Part shown: positions 16,315 to 25,754 of the stretch, piece by piece
Layout of the letters: every line of letters starts with the position of its first letter
Numbering within the stretch: position 1 is the first letter of the stretch
Assembly (NCBI GenBank): GCA_028288765.1
Contig: JAQGHQ010000289.1
Location: 1-38,120 of the forward strand
From: Gemmataceae bacterium
Lineage (GTDB): Bacteria > Planctomycetota > Planctomycetia > Gemmatales > Gemmataceae
DNA length: 38,120 bases
Reading direction: 5' to 3'
Translations under genes and position numbers: made by a program
Notes under the pieces: model-generated
Seen by the model: only the letters and a program-made list of their open reading frames with translations
Told to the model about the DNA's origin: nothing
Databases searched by the model: none

Positions 16315-16506
16315 GGGCGACCTCCAGTCGCAACTCGGTGGGGCGAATTCAGGGAGGGTGGAATGACGGACGGATTACAGTCCGTGGTCGGCCGGCGACC
16401 AACGGCGGACGGATGCGGAGATGATATCGTGATAGTGGATCCCGAACGCGAAGATCGCCGGAGCAATATGAGAAGGTTCGATGTGTATAGTAAAGCTGCG
16501 ACTCGA

Positions 16507-18045
16507 TTAGAGCTGCGTCTCGGCCACCTCGAGGGCCCGGAACAGGCTCATCGCCTTGTTCACCGTCTCCTGGTACTCGGCCGCCGGGACGCTGTCGGCC
16601 ACGATCCCCGCCCCGGCCTGGACGTAGGCCGTCGTCCCCAGGATCACCATCGTCCGCAGGGCGATGCAGGTGTCCATATTCCCGCTGAAGTCCACGTACC
16701 CCACGGCCCCCCCGTACGGGCCCCGGCGGTGCGGCTCCAGCTCGTCGATGACCTCCATCGCCCGGACCTTCGGGGCCCCGCTCAGCGTCCCCGCCGGGAG
16801 GCTCGCCCGCAGCGCGTCGAACGCCGTCTTGTCCGGCAACAGCTGCCCGGTCACCGTACTCGACAGGTGCATCACGTGGCTGTACCGCTCCACCGCGAGG
16901 AGGTCGCCGATCTTCACACTCCCGAGCTGACTCACCCGGCCGACGTCGTTCCGGGCCAGGTCCACCAGCATGATGTGCTCGGCCCGCTCCTTCGGGTCGG
17001 CCAGCAGCTCCTCGGCCAGCAGCCGGTCCTCGTCCGGGGTCGCCCCGCGGGGCCGCGTCCCCGCGAGCGGCCGGTTCGTGATCTCCCCGTTCTCCACCCG
17101 GCACATGATCTCCGGCGACGCCCCGACGAGCGTGACCGCGCCGGCCCGCAGGTAGAACATGAACGGGGACGGGTTCACCACCCGCAACGCCCGGTAGACG
17201 TCGAACGGCTTTGCCGTCGTCTCCGTCTTGAACCGTTGGCTCAGGACCACCTGGAAGATGTCCCCGGCGTTGATGTACTCCACCGCCTTGCGGACCGCCG
17301 CCTCGAACCCGGGCCGGGTGAAGTTCGACTCGGCCCGGGCGAGCGGCGGGGGTGCCCCCCCCGAGTTCCCCATCCCCGGGTCGATGTCGGTGAGCTTGAT
17401 GTCCGCCGGCTCGTGCTGGAGCCGCCCGACCAGCTCGTCCACCCGCCGGCAGGCGTCCGTGTACGCCGCCCGCAGGTCTTCCTCCTCCGGCTCCCGACTC
17501 GCGACCCGGTACCCGGTCAGGTCCGCGTTCGCGACGACGGCCACCGTCTTCGCGACGTGGTCGAAGATGACCATCCGGTCGTACAGCGCGAAGCACAGGT
17601 CGGGGATCTTCCGGTCGTCCGGCGGGGCGTTCGGGAGCTCCTCGACGTACCGGACGGTGTCGTACCCGGCGTACCCGACCGCCCCGCCACAGAACCGCGG
17701 GAGCCCGGGCAGGTGCGGGGCGGTGTACAGGCCGATGAAGTCTTCCAGCGCCTTCAGCGGGTCCTCGGGGGACGCCTCGACCCGGGTCCCGTCAGGCTTG
17801 GTCACCGAGATGTTGCGGCCGGCCGCCTGGAACTGCATGAACGGCCCGGACCCGAGGAAGCTGTACCGGCCGATCCGCTCGCCGCCGACCACGCTCTCGA
17901 ACAGGAACGACCAGTCGCCGTCCTCGACCTTGCGGAACGCGGACACGGGCGTGAGGCTGTCGCCGGTCAGCCGGCGGTACACCGGGACAACGCTGTGGCT
18001 GCGGGCCAATTCAGCGAACTGGTCGAACGGCGGAAAGTGGGGCAT
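16507..18045 (-). CDS. trpE: Anthranilate synthase component I
   Basis: A 512-residue enzyme converting chorismate and glutamine-derived ammonia to anthranilate, the first step of tryptophan synthesis. The N-terminal domain has SFLFES (46-51) and GRYSFLG (60-65), part of the tryptophan feedback site. The chorismate-binding domain shows [11 protein letters not shown] (261-271), NPSPFMFYL (291-299), [10 protein letters not shown] (325-334), [16 protein letters not shown] (357-372) and AGTLSGAPK (418-426). Length and motif order favour TrpE over PabB or isochorismate synthase. No trpG or other trp gene is adjacent, so the glutamine amidotransferase subunit is encoded elsewhere. The gene is single on the minus strand. 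Confidence 0.95.
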   Translation of the reverse strand: MPHFPPFDQFAELARSHSVVPVYRRLTGDSLTPVSAFRKVEDGDWSFLFESVVGGERIGRYSFLGSGPFMQFQAAGRNISVTKPDGTRVEASPEDPLKALEDFIGLYTAPHLPGLPRFCGGAVGYAGYDTVRYVEELPNAPPDDRKIPDLCFALYDRMVIFDHVAKTVAVVANADLTGYRVASREPEEEDLRAAYTDACRRVDELVGRLQHEPADIKLTDIDPGMGNSGGAPPPLARAESNFTRPGFEAAVRKAVEYINAGDIFQVVLSQRFKTETTAKPFDVYRALRVVNPSPFMFYLRAGAVTLVGASPEIMCRVENGEITNRPLAGTRPRGATPDEDRLLAEELLADPKERAEHIMLVDLARNDVGRVSQLGSVKIGDLLAVERYSHVMHLSSTVTGQLLPDKTAFDALRASLPAGTLSGAPKVRAMEVIDELEPHRRGPYGGAVGYVDFSGNMDTCIALRTMVILGTTAYVQAGAGIVADSVPAAEYQETVNKAMSLFRALEVAETQL

Positions 18046-18224
18046 GGGGTATCGGCGTCCGCGGGTCTGGGGAACGATGCTGGTGTATACCGGCCCGGAC
18101 GGGGGAACAGGTTCCGCCGCCCGAGACAGCGCCCGCCGCCGCCCGGAATTTTCATATTTTCGGCCCCGGACCGCTTGAACCTCACGTTACGTCAGGCCGT
18201 ACCATGCCCGCGTCGGACGGGATC

Positions 18225-18292
18225 TTCCCTGGGAGCGCGGCCGTCTCGGCCGCCGGGGCAGCGAAGCGGCCGAGACGGCCGCGCCCAGGGAA
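18225..18292. repeat. Inverted repeat in front of the MerR-type gene
   Basis: Arms 18225-18253 and 18266-18292 pair almost perfectly (TTCCCTGGGAGCGCGGCCGT against its complement), with a 12-base loop. GCGGCCG(A/T) words dominate. It lies 23 bases before the MerR start, between divergent trpE and regulator genes. It resembles dispersed palindromes of this genome type more than a MerR operator. Confidence 0.7.
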
Positions 18293-18314
18293 AGACCCGG
18301 CAGAGGGTCGCATC

Positions 18315-19088
18315 ATGCCGCAGACGAACCCGGGCCAGCTCTGGAAGGTCGGGGAGCTGGCCGGGCGGACGGGTTTGACCGTCCGCACCCTGCACCACTA
18401 CGACGCGATCGGGCTCCTGTCCCCGTCGGGCCGGACGGGGTCCGCCCACGGGTCCGGGCACCGGCTCTACACCGCGGCGGACGTGGCCCGACTGCAACAG
18501 GTGCTGTCGCTCAAAGCCCTCGGGTTCAGCCTGGAACAGGTCAGCGAGTACCTGTCCCGGGGCGACTACGACCCGCGGCAGGTGGTCCGGCTGCACCTGG
18601 AGCGGGTGCGGGCCCAGGCCGCCGAGCTGAGAGAGATCACGGCCCGGCTCACGGCCCTGGCCGACGCGCTCGACCGGCAGGAGGTGGTCTCCGCCGACGA
18701 GTTCCTGAACACCATCGAGGGGATGACCATGTTGGACAAGTACTACACCCCGGAGCAGCTGGAGCAGATCAAGGCCCGGGGGGAGCAGGTGGGCGAAGAG
18801 CGGATCCGGGAGGTGGAGGCCGAATGGCCCAGGCTGATGGCCGCGGTCCAGGCCGAGATGGACGCCGGGACCGACCCGGCCGACCCGAAGGTGCAGGCGT
18901 TCGCCCACAAGTGGGTGTCGCTGGTGAACGAGTTCACCGGCGGCGACCCGGGGATCACCGCGTCGCTGCGGAAGATGTACGAGACCGAGGACCGGATCCA
19001 CACGATGGACGTGAAGGCGATGCGGCCGATGTTCGAGTACATGAACAAGGCCTTCGCGGCGGCCGGGATCAAGCTGCCCGGGGCGTGA
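18315..19088 (+). CDS. MerR-family regulator with TipAS-like drug-binding domain
   Basis: A 257-residue activator. Residues 9-40 are the MerR winged helix (LWKVGELAGRTGLTVRTLHH, then YDAIGLLSPSGRTGS), followed by the second DNA-binding segment HRLYTAADVARLQQVLSLKA and a dimerisation helix rich in Leu/Arg (85-115). The C-terminal part (about 135-257; LDKYYTPEQLEQIKARGEQV, then WPRLMAAVQAEMDAGTDPAD) matches TipAS domains, which bind thiopeptide-like and other hydrophobic compounds. Start 18315 lies after the palindrome; the earlier ATG would include the repeat. A cysteine for covalent ligand capture is not obvious. Such regulators usually control efflux or self; no efflux gene is adjacent. Confidence 0.9.
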   Translation: MPQTNPGQLWKVGELAGRTGLTVRTLHHYDAIGLLSPSGRTGSAHGSGHRLYTAADVARLQQVLSLKALGFSLEQVSEYLSRGDYDPRQVVRLHLERVRAQAAELREITARLTALADALDRQEVVSADEFLNTIEGMTMLDKYYTPEQLEQIKARGEQVGEERIREVEAEWPRLMAAVQAEMDAGTDPADPKVQAFAHKWVSLVNEFTGGDPGITASLRKMYETEDRIHTMDVKAMRPMFEYMNKAFAAAGIKLPGA

Positions 19089-19098
19089 CGGGCCAAAA

Positions 19099-19396
19099 GA
19101 CAGAAGACGGAATGGCCGCAAAAAGGCACGAAAAAGCACGAAAAGAAGAAATGATTTTCTTATTCCCTCGTTCCCACGCTCCGCGTGGGAATGAGCCTTG
19201 CCCGCTCTGCGGGGTGGACCAACCCACCCCGGGTGACGTTAGTCGAGTCCCCGGGAACGCGCTCGGACCGTCTCGGCCACGACGCAGAGCGTCGAAGAGG
19301 GCATTCCCCCGCGGAGCGTGGGAACGAGGGGATGAATTTCTTATGTCTTTTCGTGCTTTTTCGTGCCTTTTTTGTGGCCATTCTGCTTTTTCGGCT
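19099..19396. repeat. Large imperfect inverted repeat of about 300 bp
   Basis: Left arm 19099-19193 and right arm 19302-19396 are reverse complements with a few mismatches, including AGGCACGAAAAAGCACGAAA against TTTTCGTGCTTTTTCGTGCC and CCCTCGTTCCCACGCTCCGC against its complement. The 108-base centre has a further partial hairpin. The A/T-rich outer arms are unlike the local composition. The element occupies almost the entire gap between the convergent MerR and DUF488 genes and contains no gene. It has MITE-like geometry; no target-site duplication could be defined by eye. Confidence 0.75.
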
Positions 19397-19407
19397 GTTT
19401 CTCCCAC

Positions 19408-19833
19408 TCACTCCAGGTGCGTGAACCGCCACCCGCGCTCGCGGGCCAGATACTCGGCGACGTGCCGGCGGTGGCACTCGGCGACCTTCTTCTCGGCGCA
19501 CAGCAGGCAGACCGGGCCGGGCACGTCGGCCGTGAGCCGGTCGAACAGGAGTGGTCCGGCCCGGTCCAGGAAGTCGGCGTACCGGGTCGGCCAGTCGTCG
19601 TAGCCGAGGAACAGGTTGCCGAGCTCGGGGAGCGACACGTAGCCGACCCCGGCCTTCGCGAGGAGCCCGGCGATGCCCTTGTCGGGCTCCCTCGCCTTCG
19701 CGTAGCTCCCCACACTCGCCTTGTCCGGCCGGAGCCGGACGTCGACTACCGTCTTCACGCCGTTGGCGGCGAGCAGCTGCGCGAACGCGTCCGGCTTCCG
19801 CCCGCCGTAGCCGATGGTGAACGCGGCCGTCAT
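19408..19833 (-). CDS. DUF488 family protein
   Basis: A 141-residue cytosolic protein. The N-terminus MTAAFTIGYGGRKPDAFAQL is the family's TIGYxxR/K strand-turn, followed by VVDVRLRPDK, and the C-terminus has LLCAEKKVAECHRRHVAEYL, the conserved C-x-E-x(4-5)-CHR segment. DUF488 function is unknown; proposed roles include nucleic-acid or metal binding through the Cys/His cluster. I chose ATG 19833 because GGAGG is eight bases upstream; ATG 19839 is too close to it. It lies downstream of the DUF433/DUF5615 pair on the same strand, 64 bases from the toxin's stop. Confidence 0.88.
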   Translation of the reverse strand: MTAAFTIGYGGRKPDAFAQLLAANGVKTVVDVRLRPDKASVGSYAKAREPDKGIAGLLAKAGVGYVSLPELGNLFLGYDDWPTRYADFLDRAGPLLFDRLTADVPGPVCLLCAEKKVAECHRRHVAEYLARERGWRFTHLE

Positions 19834-19897
19834 CCTCATTGCCTCCGACCGGTCCGGCGGGTCCGCCGTGGGCTGTAGACGTGGAACATACCGGGTA

Positions 19898-20266
19898 TCA
19901 GATCGGGAGGATGCGGACCCGGTTGCGGGCGGAATCGACGACCACCAAGGCTCCGCTTCGGAGGTCGGACTCGCACTGTCGGAGGGCAGCCACGACCGGG
20001 TTTCCCAACGCCGTGGGGAAGGTGTCTTCACCGCGGACGAGGACGACGCTCGGGCCCGTAGCGTGGGTCTGGGCGAGGATGGCACCAAAGTCCAGGTCGT
20101 GCGTGAGAACGACGTGATCGTTATTCCGGGCCCACTCCATGATTTCCGGATCGAGCGCCCGCACGTCCCCCACCGTCGACCAGTGCGCCGCCGCGTGCCC
20201 GTGCCGGGCGAGAAATGGAACCCAGTCCGGGGACAGGTTCATGTCCACCAGGACCGAGAAACTCAC
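19898..20266 (-). CDS. DUF5615 PIN-like toxin
   Basis: A 122-residue PIN-like (Mut7-C type) nuclease, probably the toxin of a two-gene module. It shows VLVDMNLSPDW at the start (first acidic residue of the PIN site), GDVRALDPEIMEWARNNDHV in the middle and VVLTHDLDFGAILA, the second acidic cluster. These positions would hold a metal ion for RNA cleavage. The GTG start at 20266 overlaps the TGA of the upstream DUF433 gene (GTGA), giving translational coupling. Toxin identity is family-based inference; the RNA target is unknown. Confidence 0.85.
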   Translation of the reverse strand: MSFSVLVDMNLSPDWVPFLARHGHAAAHWSTVGDVRALDPEIMEWARNNDHVVLTHDLDFGAILAQTHATGPSVVLVRGEDTFPTALGNPVVAALRQCESDLRSGALVVVDSARNRVRILPI

Positions 20267-20490
20267 GACACCACCAGCGGCTGCTCGCGCTCTTCCAGCC
20301 GCCACGCGGCGTATGCCAGCGACTGGTCGATATCGCCCGCTTCGAGATACGGATAAGCTTTGAGAATCTCGTCCCGCGATCGGCCCGCGGCCATCAGCCC
20401 GAGGATCATGCCCGCCGTCACCCGCATCCCGCGGATGCACGGCTTCCCGCCCATTTGTCGGGGGTCGTGGGTGATGCGGTCGAAAGTCAT
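20263..20490 (-). CDS. DUF433 antitoxin
   Basis: A 75-residue protein with a small HTH-like fold. MTFDRITHDPRQMGGKPCIR followed by GMRVTAGMILGLMAAGRSRD is diagnostic of DUF433, with the P-x-I-R-G-x-R-V-T motif intact. DUF433 proteins are the usual antitoxins of DUF5615 toxins (VapB45/VapC45-like). It would bind and inhibit the toxin and repress its own promoter. ATG 20490 is preceded by GGAGGCGTCCG on the minus strand. It is the first gene of the pair. Confidence 0.88.
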   Translation of the reverse strand: MTFDRITHDPRQMGGKPCIRGMRVTAGMILGLMAAGRSRDEILKAYPYLEAGDIDQSLAYAAWRLEEREQPLVVS

Positions 20491-20522
20491 CGGACGCCTC
20501 CGTCGGGTAGCCGCCATTCTAC

Positions 20523-20552
20523 CAAACGAAACCGGGGGCTCGCGCCCCCGGT
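20523..20552 (-). terminator. Rho-independent terminator after the DUF1501 gene
   Basis: Minus-strand reading gives a perfect stem ACCGGGGGCG/CGCCCCCGGT-type hairpin (20531-20552) followed by TTTCGTTT (20530-20523). It lies about 45 bases after the DUF1501 stop and shares its design with the terminator at 14744-14769. Confidence 0.65.
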
Positions 20553-20597
20553 CGAACCGCACTCGGGGGGCTCACGTCCCCCGCCCGCCAAGAGACA

Positions 20598-21887
20598 TCA
20601 CACCAGCTCTTCCACCCGGGCCCGCTCGTCGAGGATGTACATCGGCCGGCCGGCCCCGTTCAGGAAGGTCTGGGCCGGGTCGATCCCGATCGCCTGGTAG
20701 ATCGTGCTCAGCAGGTGCGGGACCTTGTACGGCCGGTCCTTCGGGTACTCGCCGCGGGCGGAGCTGGACCCGACCGCCTGCCCCATCTTCAGCCCGCCGC
20801 CGGCCACCAGGGCGCTCATCACCGGCGACCAGTGGTCGCGGCCGGCGTCGCTCCCGTTGATCTTCGGGGTCCGCCCGAACTCGCCCCACACCACCGTGAT
20901 CACGTCGTCCTGCATCCCCCGCTCGTGCAGGTCCTCGATCAGGCTCGCGATCCCGCGGTCCAGCTCCGGCAGCTGGTGCTTGAGGGTCTTGAAGTTGCCG
21001 CTGTGCGTGTCCCACCCGCCGTAGCTGAGGGTCACGCACCCGACCCCGGCCTCGACCAGCCGGCGGGTCGTCAGGAACTGTTCGATCCCCTTGTACCGGT
21101 CGCGGGTCCGGGACGATTCCTGCTTCAGGTCGAGCGCCTTCCGCACCACCCCGGACGCGATCATGTCGAACGCCCGGCCGTTGAACGCGTCCATCCCCTT
21201 CATCGTCCCGCTCGCGTCGATCTCCCGGCGGGCGGTGTCGAACTGGCCGAGCAGCGTCTTCCGGTCGCCCATCTTGTCGGCGGTCAGCCCGCCGCCCAGC
21301 TGGAGGTTCTGGACGCCCGGGCCCTCCGCGGTGAACGGCCGGTGGGAGATCCCGAGGAACCCCGGCTCGGTCCCGAGGCCCATCCCGCGCAGGCTGACGA
21401 ACGGCGGGACGTCCGCGTTCGCCCCGGCCCGGAGCTTCGAGATCACCGACCCGATCGACGGGTGCTGGCCGCCGGTCGCGGCCCGGTTCACCTGCTCCGT
21501 GTACCCGGTCATCACGTACGAGTCGCTGTGCTCGTCGTTCGCCACGAGGGAGCGGACGATCGCCAGCTTGTCCATCATCCGGGCCTGGAGCGGGAAGTGC
21601 TCGCTGACCTGGATGCCCGGGACGGTGGTGGCGATCGGCTTGAACTCGCCGCGGAACTCGGCCGGGGCCTCGGGCTTCAGGTCGTACATGTCGATGTGCG
21701 ACGGCCCGCCCGGCAGGTAGATCATAATCACCGACTTGTTCGCGGTCGGCCGGCCCGGCCCGGCCTCGGCCTTCGCCCGGAGCATGTCGGCCAGGCTGAG
21801 CCCGGCCCCGAACGCCCCGACCTTCAGGAAGTTGCGGCGGCTCAAGCCGTCGCAGTACCGCTGGCGACCGCCCCAAATGGTCAGCAT
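20598..21887 (-). CDS. DUF1501 protein with Tat signal
   Basis: A 429-residue exported protein. SRRNFLK at 16-22 is a twin-arginine motif followed by a hydrophobic stretch, so it leaves the cytoplasm folded. The DUF1501 core shows KSVIMIYLPGGPSHIDMYDL (a sulfatase/alkaline-phosphatase-like metal strand), PLQARMMDKLAIVRSLVAND, GYTEQVNRAATGGQHPSIGS and, later, VVWGEFGRTPKINGSDAGRD with the metal-binding His after it (DHW). In planctomycetes these genes usually follow a DUF1553/cytochrome gene; here none is adjacent, so it stands alone. The substrate is unknown. ATG 21887 was chosen because it begins the Tat leader with a plausible length. Confidence 0.93.
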   Translation of the reverse strand: MLTIWGGRQRYCDGLSRRNFLKVGAFGAGLSLADMLRAKAEAGPGRPTANKSVIMIYLPGGPSHIDMYDLKPEAPAEFRGEFKPIATTVPGIQVSEHFPLQARMMDKLAIVRSLVANDEHSDSYVMTGYTEQVNRAATGGQHPSIGSVISKLRAGANADVPPFVSLRGMGLGTEPGFLGISHRPFTAEGPGVQNLQLGGGLTADKMGDRKTLLGQFDTARREIDASGTMKGMDAFNGRAFDMIASGVVRKALDLKQESSRTRDRYKGIEQFLTTRRLVEAGVGCVTLSYGGWDTHSGNFKTLKHQLPELDRGIASLIEDLHERGMQDDVITVVWGEFGRTPKINGSDAGRDHWSPVMSALVAGGGLKMGQAVGSSSARGEYPKDRPYKVPHLLSTIYQAIGIDPAQTFLNGAGRPMYILDERARVEELV

Positions 21888-22091
21888 GAGATGGGCCTCC
21901 CGGAACGCAGTTGGGTGGGAAAGGGGTGTGGTGTGGTGGGATGAACCGGCGGGCGACCCCCGCGGCAAGAGCCGGTGGGGTCACACGCGATACTACCCCG
22001 GGCGGGGCCGGGTCGCAATCGGAAAGTGGGAATCCCCAAGGGGCGCCAGGAGCCGGGCGGGCGGCGTTCGATTTCGACCGTGTGGGCGGGG

Positions 22092-22847
22092 TCAGGCGCC
22101 CGGGGCGGGATCCGCGGCGAACGCGACGACGTCCTGGTGGTCGGACCAACCCCGTTCGACGTACGTCACCAGCCTGGCGGCCGGGACGGCGGCCAGCTGC
22201 CCGCACACCCACCCCGGGCTCGACAGCGAGATCCCGTAGTCCTGGCCGGGGTAAGCGGCGTAGGCGAACCCGGTCCGCTGGTACGAGCGGAGCAGCCCGG
22301 CCGGGTTATGCAGCCCGTAGCCGGTGACCTCGGACCGAATCAGCCCGGCGGCGTGATGCCCGTGGACCGTGAACACGCACACCCCGCCCGGGGCCAGGGA
22401 CGCGCGGAACAGGGCCAGGAACGCGGGCCACCGGGCGGCGCTCAGATGGGTCAGGAGCGACCCGACCCAGATCAGGTCGTACCCGCCGGGCAGCCGGATG
22501 TTCCGCGGGTCCGGGTCGGAGTAGATCGGTTCGGCCCCGAACCGGGCGGCGCAGAAATCGACCCCGCCCCGCTCCAGGTCGCAGGCGTGTAACTCGGCGG
22601 CCGGGTACGCGGCCCTGAGGACACGGAGGACCCGGCCGTACCCGCACGGCAGGTCGAGGACGCGGTGGACCACCGCGGTCCCCGCCGCGACCAGGGCCAG
22701 CCGGACCGCCCGGAGGGCCGACAGGCCGCACGCGAAATAGTGGTTCCACGCCTGGTCCGGCGGGGCGTGTCGGACGAGCATCCCGTCGGTCTCGGCGATC
22801 GTCGTGTCGACCGGAGCGTCCAGGGACGATAGGTTGAGGGCCGGCAT
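22092..22847 (-). CDS. Class I SAM-dependent methyltransferase
   Basis: A 251-residue cytosolic enzyme. HRVLDLPCGYGRVLRVLRAA (61-80) is motif I with the glycine-rich SAM loop, ELHACDLERGGVDFC (85-99) supplies the acidic residue contacting ribose (Asp90), YDLIWVGSLLTHLS (123-136) is motif II and FRASLAPGGVCVFTVHG the later strand-loop. This is the arrangement of methyltransferase family 11/25-like proteins. The acceptor cannot be deduced; the segment around QDYGISLSSPGWV near the C-terminus may shape the substrate pocket. ATG 22847 starts the conserved part; upstream frame extension is of poor quality. It is isolated on the minus strand. Confidence 0.85.
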   Translation of the reverse strand: MPALNLSSLDAPVDTTIAETDGMLVRHAPPDQAWNHYFACGLSALRAVRLALVAAGTAVVHRVLDLPCGYGRVLRVLRAAYPAAELHACDLERGGVDFCAARFGAEPIYSDPDPRNIRLPGGYDLIWVGSLLTHLSAARWPAFLALFRASLAPGGVCVFTVHGHHAAGLIRSEVTGYGLHNPAGLLRSYQRTGFAYAAYPGQDYGISLSSPGWVCGQLAAVPAARLVTYVERGWSDHQDVVAFAADPAPGA

Positions 22848-23025
22848 GGGCGCGCTCCGGGGATCCACGTTCCGCCTTTCAATATCGGCAGAATGGGCAC
22901 ACGGACTGCAGTAAACCCACCGCCAGCAAGTAATAGGAGCTGTCCGGTGGGGTCGGTCCTGGGCACGCCGAAGAGCAGCCGGGACGGCGGGCTCCGGGAC
23001 CGACCTCACCGGAATTGTGACACCC

Positions 23026-23847
23026 CTACTGGTCGTCAGGCTCCTGGGCAGCCGGCGCCAGGGGCTGCTGGTTCCCCCGGTTCGGCCGCGGGGCGGGGCC
23101 GGTGTCGGCCGGGTCCGGGCTGTCGTCGTGGTCTTCCTTCCGGTCCTTCCTGATCTCCGCGACGACCAGGAACCCGACCAGGATGATGTTGGCGACGAAC
23201 GACAGGACGTTCACCGCCCCGACCGAGGTGTTCGTCTCCCACACGTCCAGGTCGAACTGGGTCATGAACAGGCCGAAACTGACCAGACAGCTGATCGGGA
23301 AAATGAGAAACCCCGGGAGCTTCGCCCAGTCGCCGATGAACATGATCCCGTTCACCACGAACGTGATCGCCGCGATCTTCAGGATCGCCGGGCCCAGCCG
23401 GCCGTACTCGATCCCTACCAGCATCCCGACGACCATCAGCGCGGCGATGGTCACCGGGACCGTGACGAACAGCCCGATCACCAGTACCCCGATCGTGTGG
23501 AACGCCGCGGCCTTCCCGCCCACCCCGATCGCCCCGACGAAGCAGAGGATCAGGCCGACGGCGAGGAGCAGGGCCGGCCAGACCCATTCGAACTGAGCGA
23601 GCGCCCGGTCGCGGGCCTCCTGGTCCTCGTCCGCCGCCGGGACCGGCCGCCGCTTCTTCTTCTTCCGCTTGAACGTGCGGGGCCCCGGCTCTCGTTCGCC
23701 CTCCTCGTCGGCCGCGGGCTCGGCCCGGCGGGCCTTCAGGGGTGGGGGCGGGGTGGGTTTTACCATTCCGGGCGGGGGGTCTTCGACGACCTCGAACCCG
23801 GGGTCGGGGTCCGGGTCCGGGCGGCGGGGGCGATTGGGGTCGGGCAC
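23026..23847 (-). CDS. Multi-pass membrane protein with basic/proline-rich N-tail
   Basis: A 273-residue protein of unknown family. Residues 1-80 are cytosolic and low-complexity: Pro/Asp-rich, then a strongly basic patch (TFKRKKKKRRPVP). Five or six hydrophobic segments follow between 85 and 240 (WPALLLAVGLILCFVGAIGV, HTIGVLVIGLFVTVPVTIAA, then LMVVGMLVGI, AAITFVVNGIMFIGDW, LIFPISCLVSFGLFM, VLSFVANIILVGFLVVAEI). The C-tail is charged and Pro-rich. It is probably in the cytoplasmic membrane. It is divergent from the MoxR gene, separated by 161 bases that may hold both promoters. Confidence 0.75.
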   Translation of the reverse strand: MPDPNRPRRPDPDPDPGFEVVEDPPPGMVKPTPPPPLKARRAEPAADEEGEREPGPRTFKRKKKKRRPVPAADEDQEARDRALAQFEWVWPALLLAVGLILCFVGAIGVGGKAAAFHTIGVLVIGLFVTVPVTIAALMVVGMLVGIEYGRLGPAILKIAAITFVVNGIMFIGDWAKLPGFLIFPISCLVSFGLFMTQFDLDVWETNTSVGAVNVLSFVANIILVGFLVVAEIRKDRKEDHDDSPDPADTGPAPRPNRGNQQPLAPAAQEPDDQ

Positions 23848-24008
23848 AGATCCCTCCGGGGTGGGGTGGCGGGCCGTCGCACGGACCGGCCCGGGCGGGT
23901 CCGGAATCCGTCCCGGGCGCGGGGTTTGCGAGTCCGGGCGGGCCCGCCATACAATAATCGTCCGTGCAGCTTCGTGCCAGCCCCGCGCGCACCAGAGGAG
24001 CCGCCCCG

Positions 24009-25034
<1,026 letters not shown>

Positions 25035-25487
25035 TCAGTCCCACAAGTAATTCTCGTCGAACCCGAGCCCGTGGCGGGTGAGCAGCGCCCGGAACTCGTC
25101 CTGGAACGTCCGCGTCCGGTGGTGCTCGTCCTGGTTCGCGATGTACGCCTTCACCGTGTCGATCACCGAGTGGCTGACGGTAAACGCCCCGTACCCGGTC
25201 TGCCACCAGAACCCGCCGGCCGCCGGGAACGTGTCGTGAACCCAGCCCGACGACCCGGCCTTGAGCTGCCGCACGAAGTCCGCCAGGGCGGGTTGTTGCC
25301 GGAGGGTGGCGAGCAGGTGAACGTGATCGGCGGTCCCGCCGACCGCGAGCGAGATACCCCCCTCGCCCCGGACAATGCCCCCGAGGTACTCCCAGAGGCG
25401 GGGGCGAAGGTCCGGGGTGATCGTCGGCTCCCGGTGCCTGGTGCTGAATACGAGATGATAGTGCAGGCAGGTGAACGACTGAGGCAT
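25035..25487 (-). CDS. IS200/RAYT-like Y1 transposase
   Basis: A 150-residue single-strand DNA transposase of the HUH-Y1 class. CLHYHLVFSTRHRE (7-20) is the first strand, ADHVHLLATL (53-62) contains the HUH metal motif, and SVIDTVKAYIANQDEHHR (107-124) carries the catalytic Tyr115, with FQDEFRALL following. No TnpB follows. It stops on the base next to the MoxR stop, convergent with it. No classical IS200 end hairpins are evident, but a palindrome lies at 25535-25689. Domesticated REP-associated transposases (RAYTs) have this single-gene-plus-palindrome arrangement. Start ATG 25487 gives the family's usual length. Confidence 0.85.
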   Translation of the reverse strand: MPQSFTCLHYHLVFSTRHREPTITPDLRPRLWEYLGGIVRGEGGISLAVGGTADHVHLLATLRQQPALADFVRQLKAGSSGWVHDTFPAAGGFWWQTGYGAFTVSHSVIDTVKAYIANQDEHHRTRTFQDEFRALLTRHGLGFDENYLWD

Positions 25488-25534
25488 GGGACACCGGGCG
25501 AGGGATATGCGCATGCCGGCGGGGGGGTCGCCAG

Positions 25535-25689
25535 CGCCGCCGGGGGTTTCACCCCTGGCTACCGGCACCGGCCCCTCCGGGGCCAAAGTACCCGAGCCAA
25601 ATGCCGGGGAATGCGGGATCCACGCAGCTGTATTCTGCAGCCGCGAAGCGGCGACCGCCGGTAGCCAGGGGTGACAACCCCCGGCGGCG
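25535..25689. repeat. Inverted repeat beside the transposase
   Basis: Arms 25535-25566 and 25657-25689 are inverted copies (GGGGGTTTCACCCCTGGCTA against TAGCCAGGGGTGACAACCCC) with a single mismatch and an extra base. The 90-base centre has a small GGCCCCTCCGGGGCC hairpin. It begins 48 bases upstream of the Y1 transposase start and ends 66 bases before the next gene, so it could be the transposase's recognised REP-like element; that is inference. The rest of 25488-25754 holds no gene. Confidence 0.7.
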
Positions 25690-25754
25690 AACGCGCTAGG
25701 GCCAACCGACCGGGTCACACCCGGCAGCCAACCCGCCGGCCCGGGCCGGCGGCC

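Noticed and set aside
15337-18378. A 1013-codon open frame on the plus strand
   Set aside because: It runs antisense to the DUF1559 and trpE genes, both of which have clear family motifs; the reading is Arg/Pro/Val-rich and has no ribosome site.
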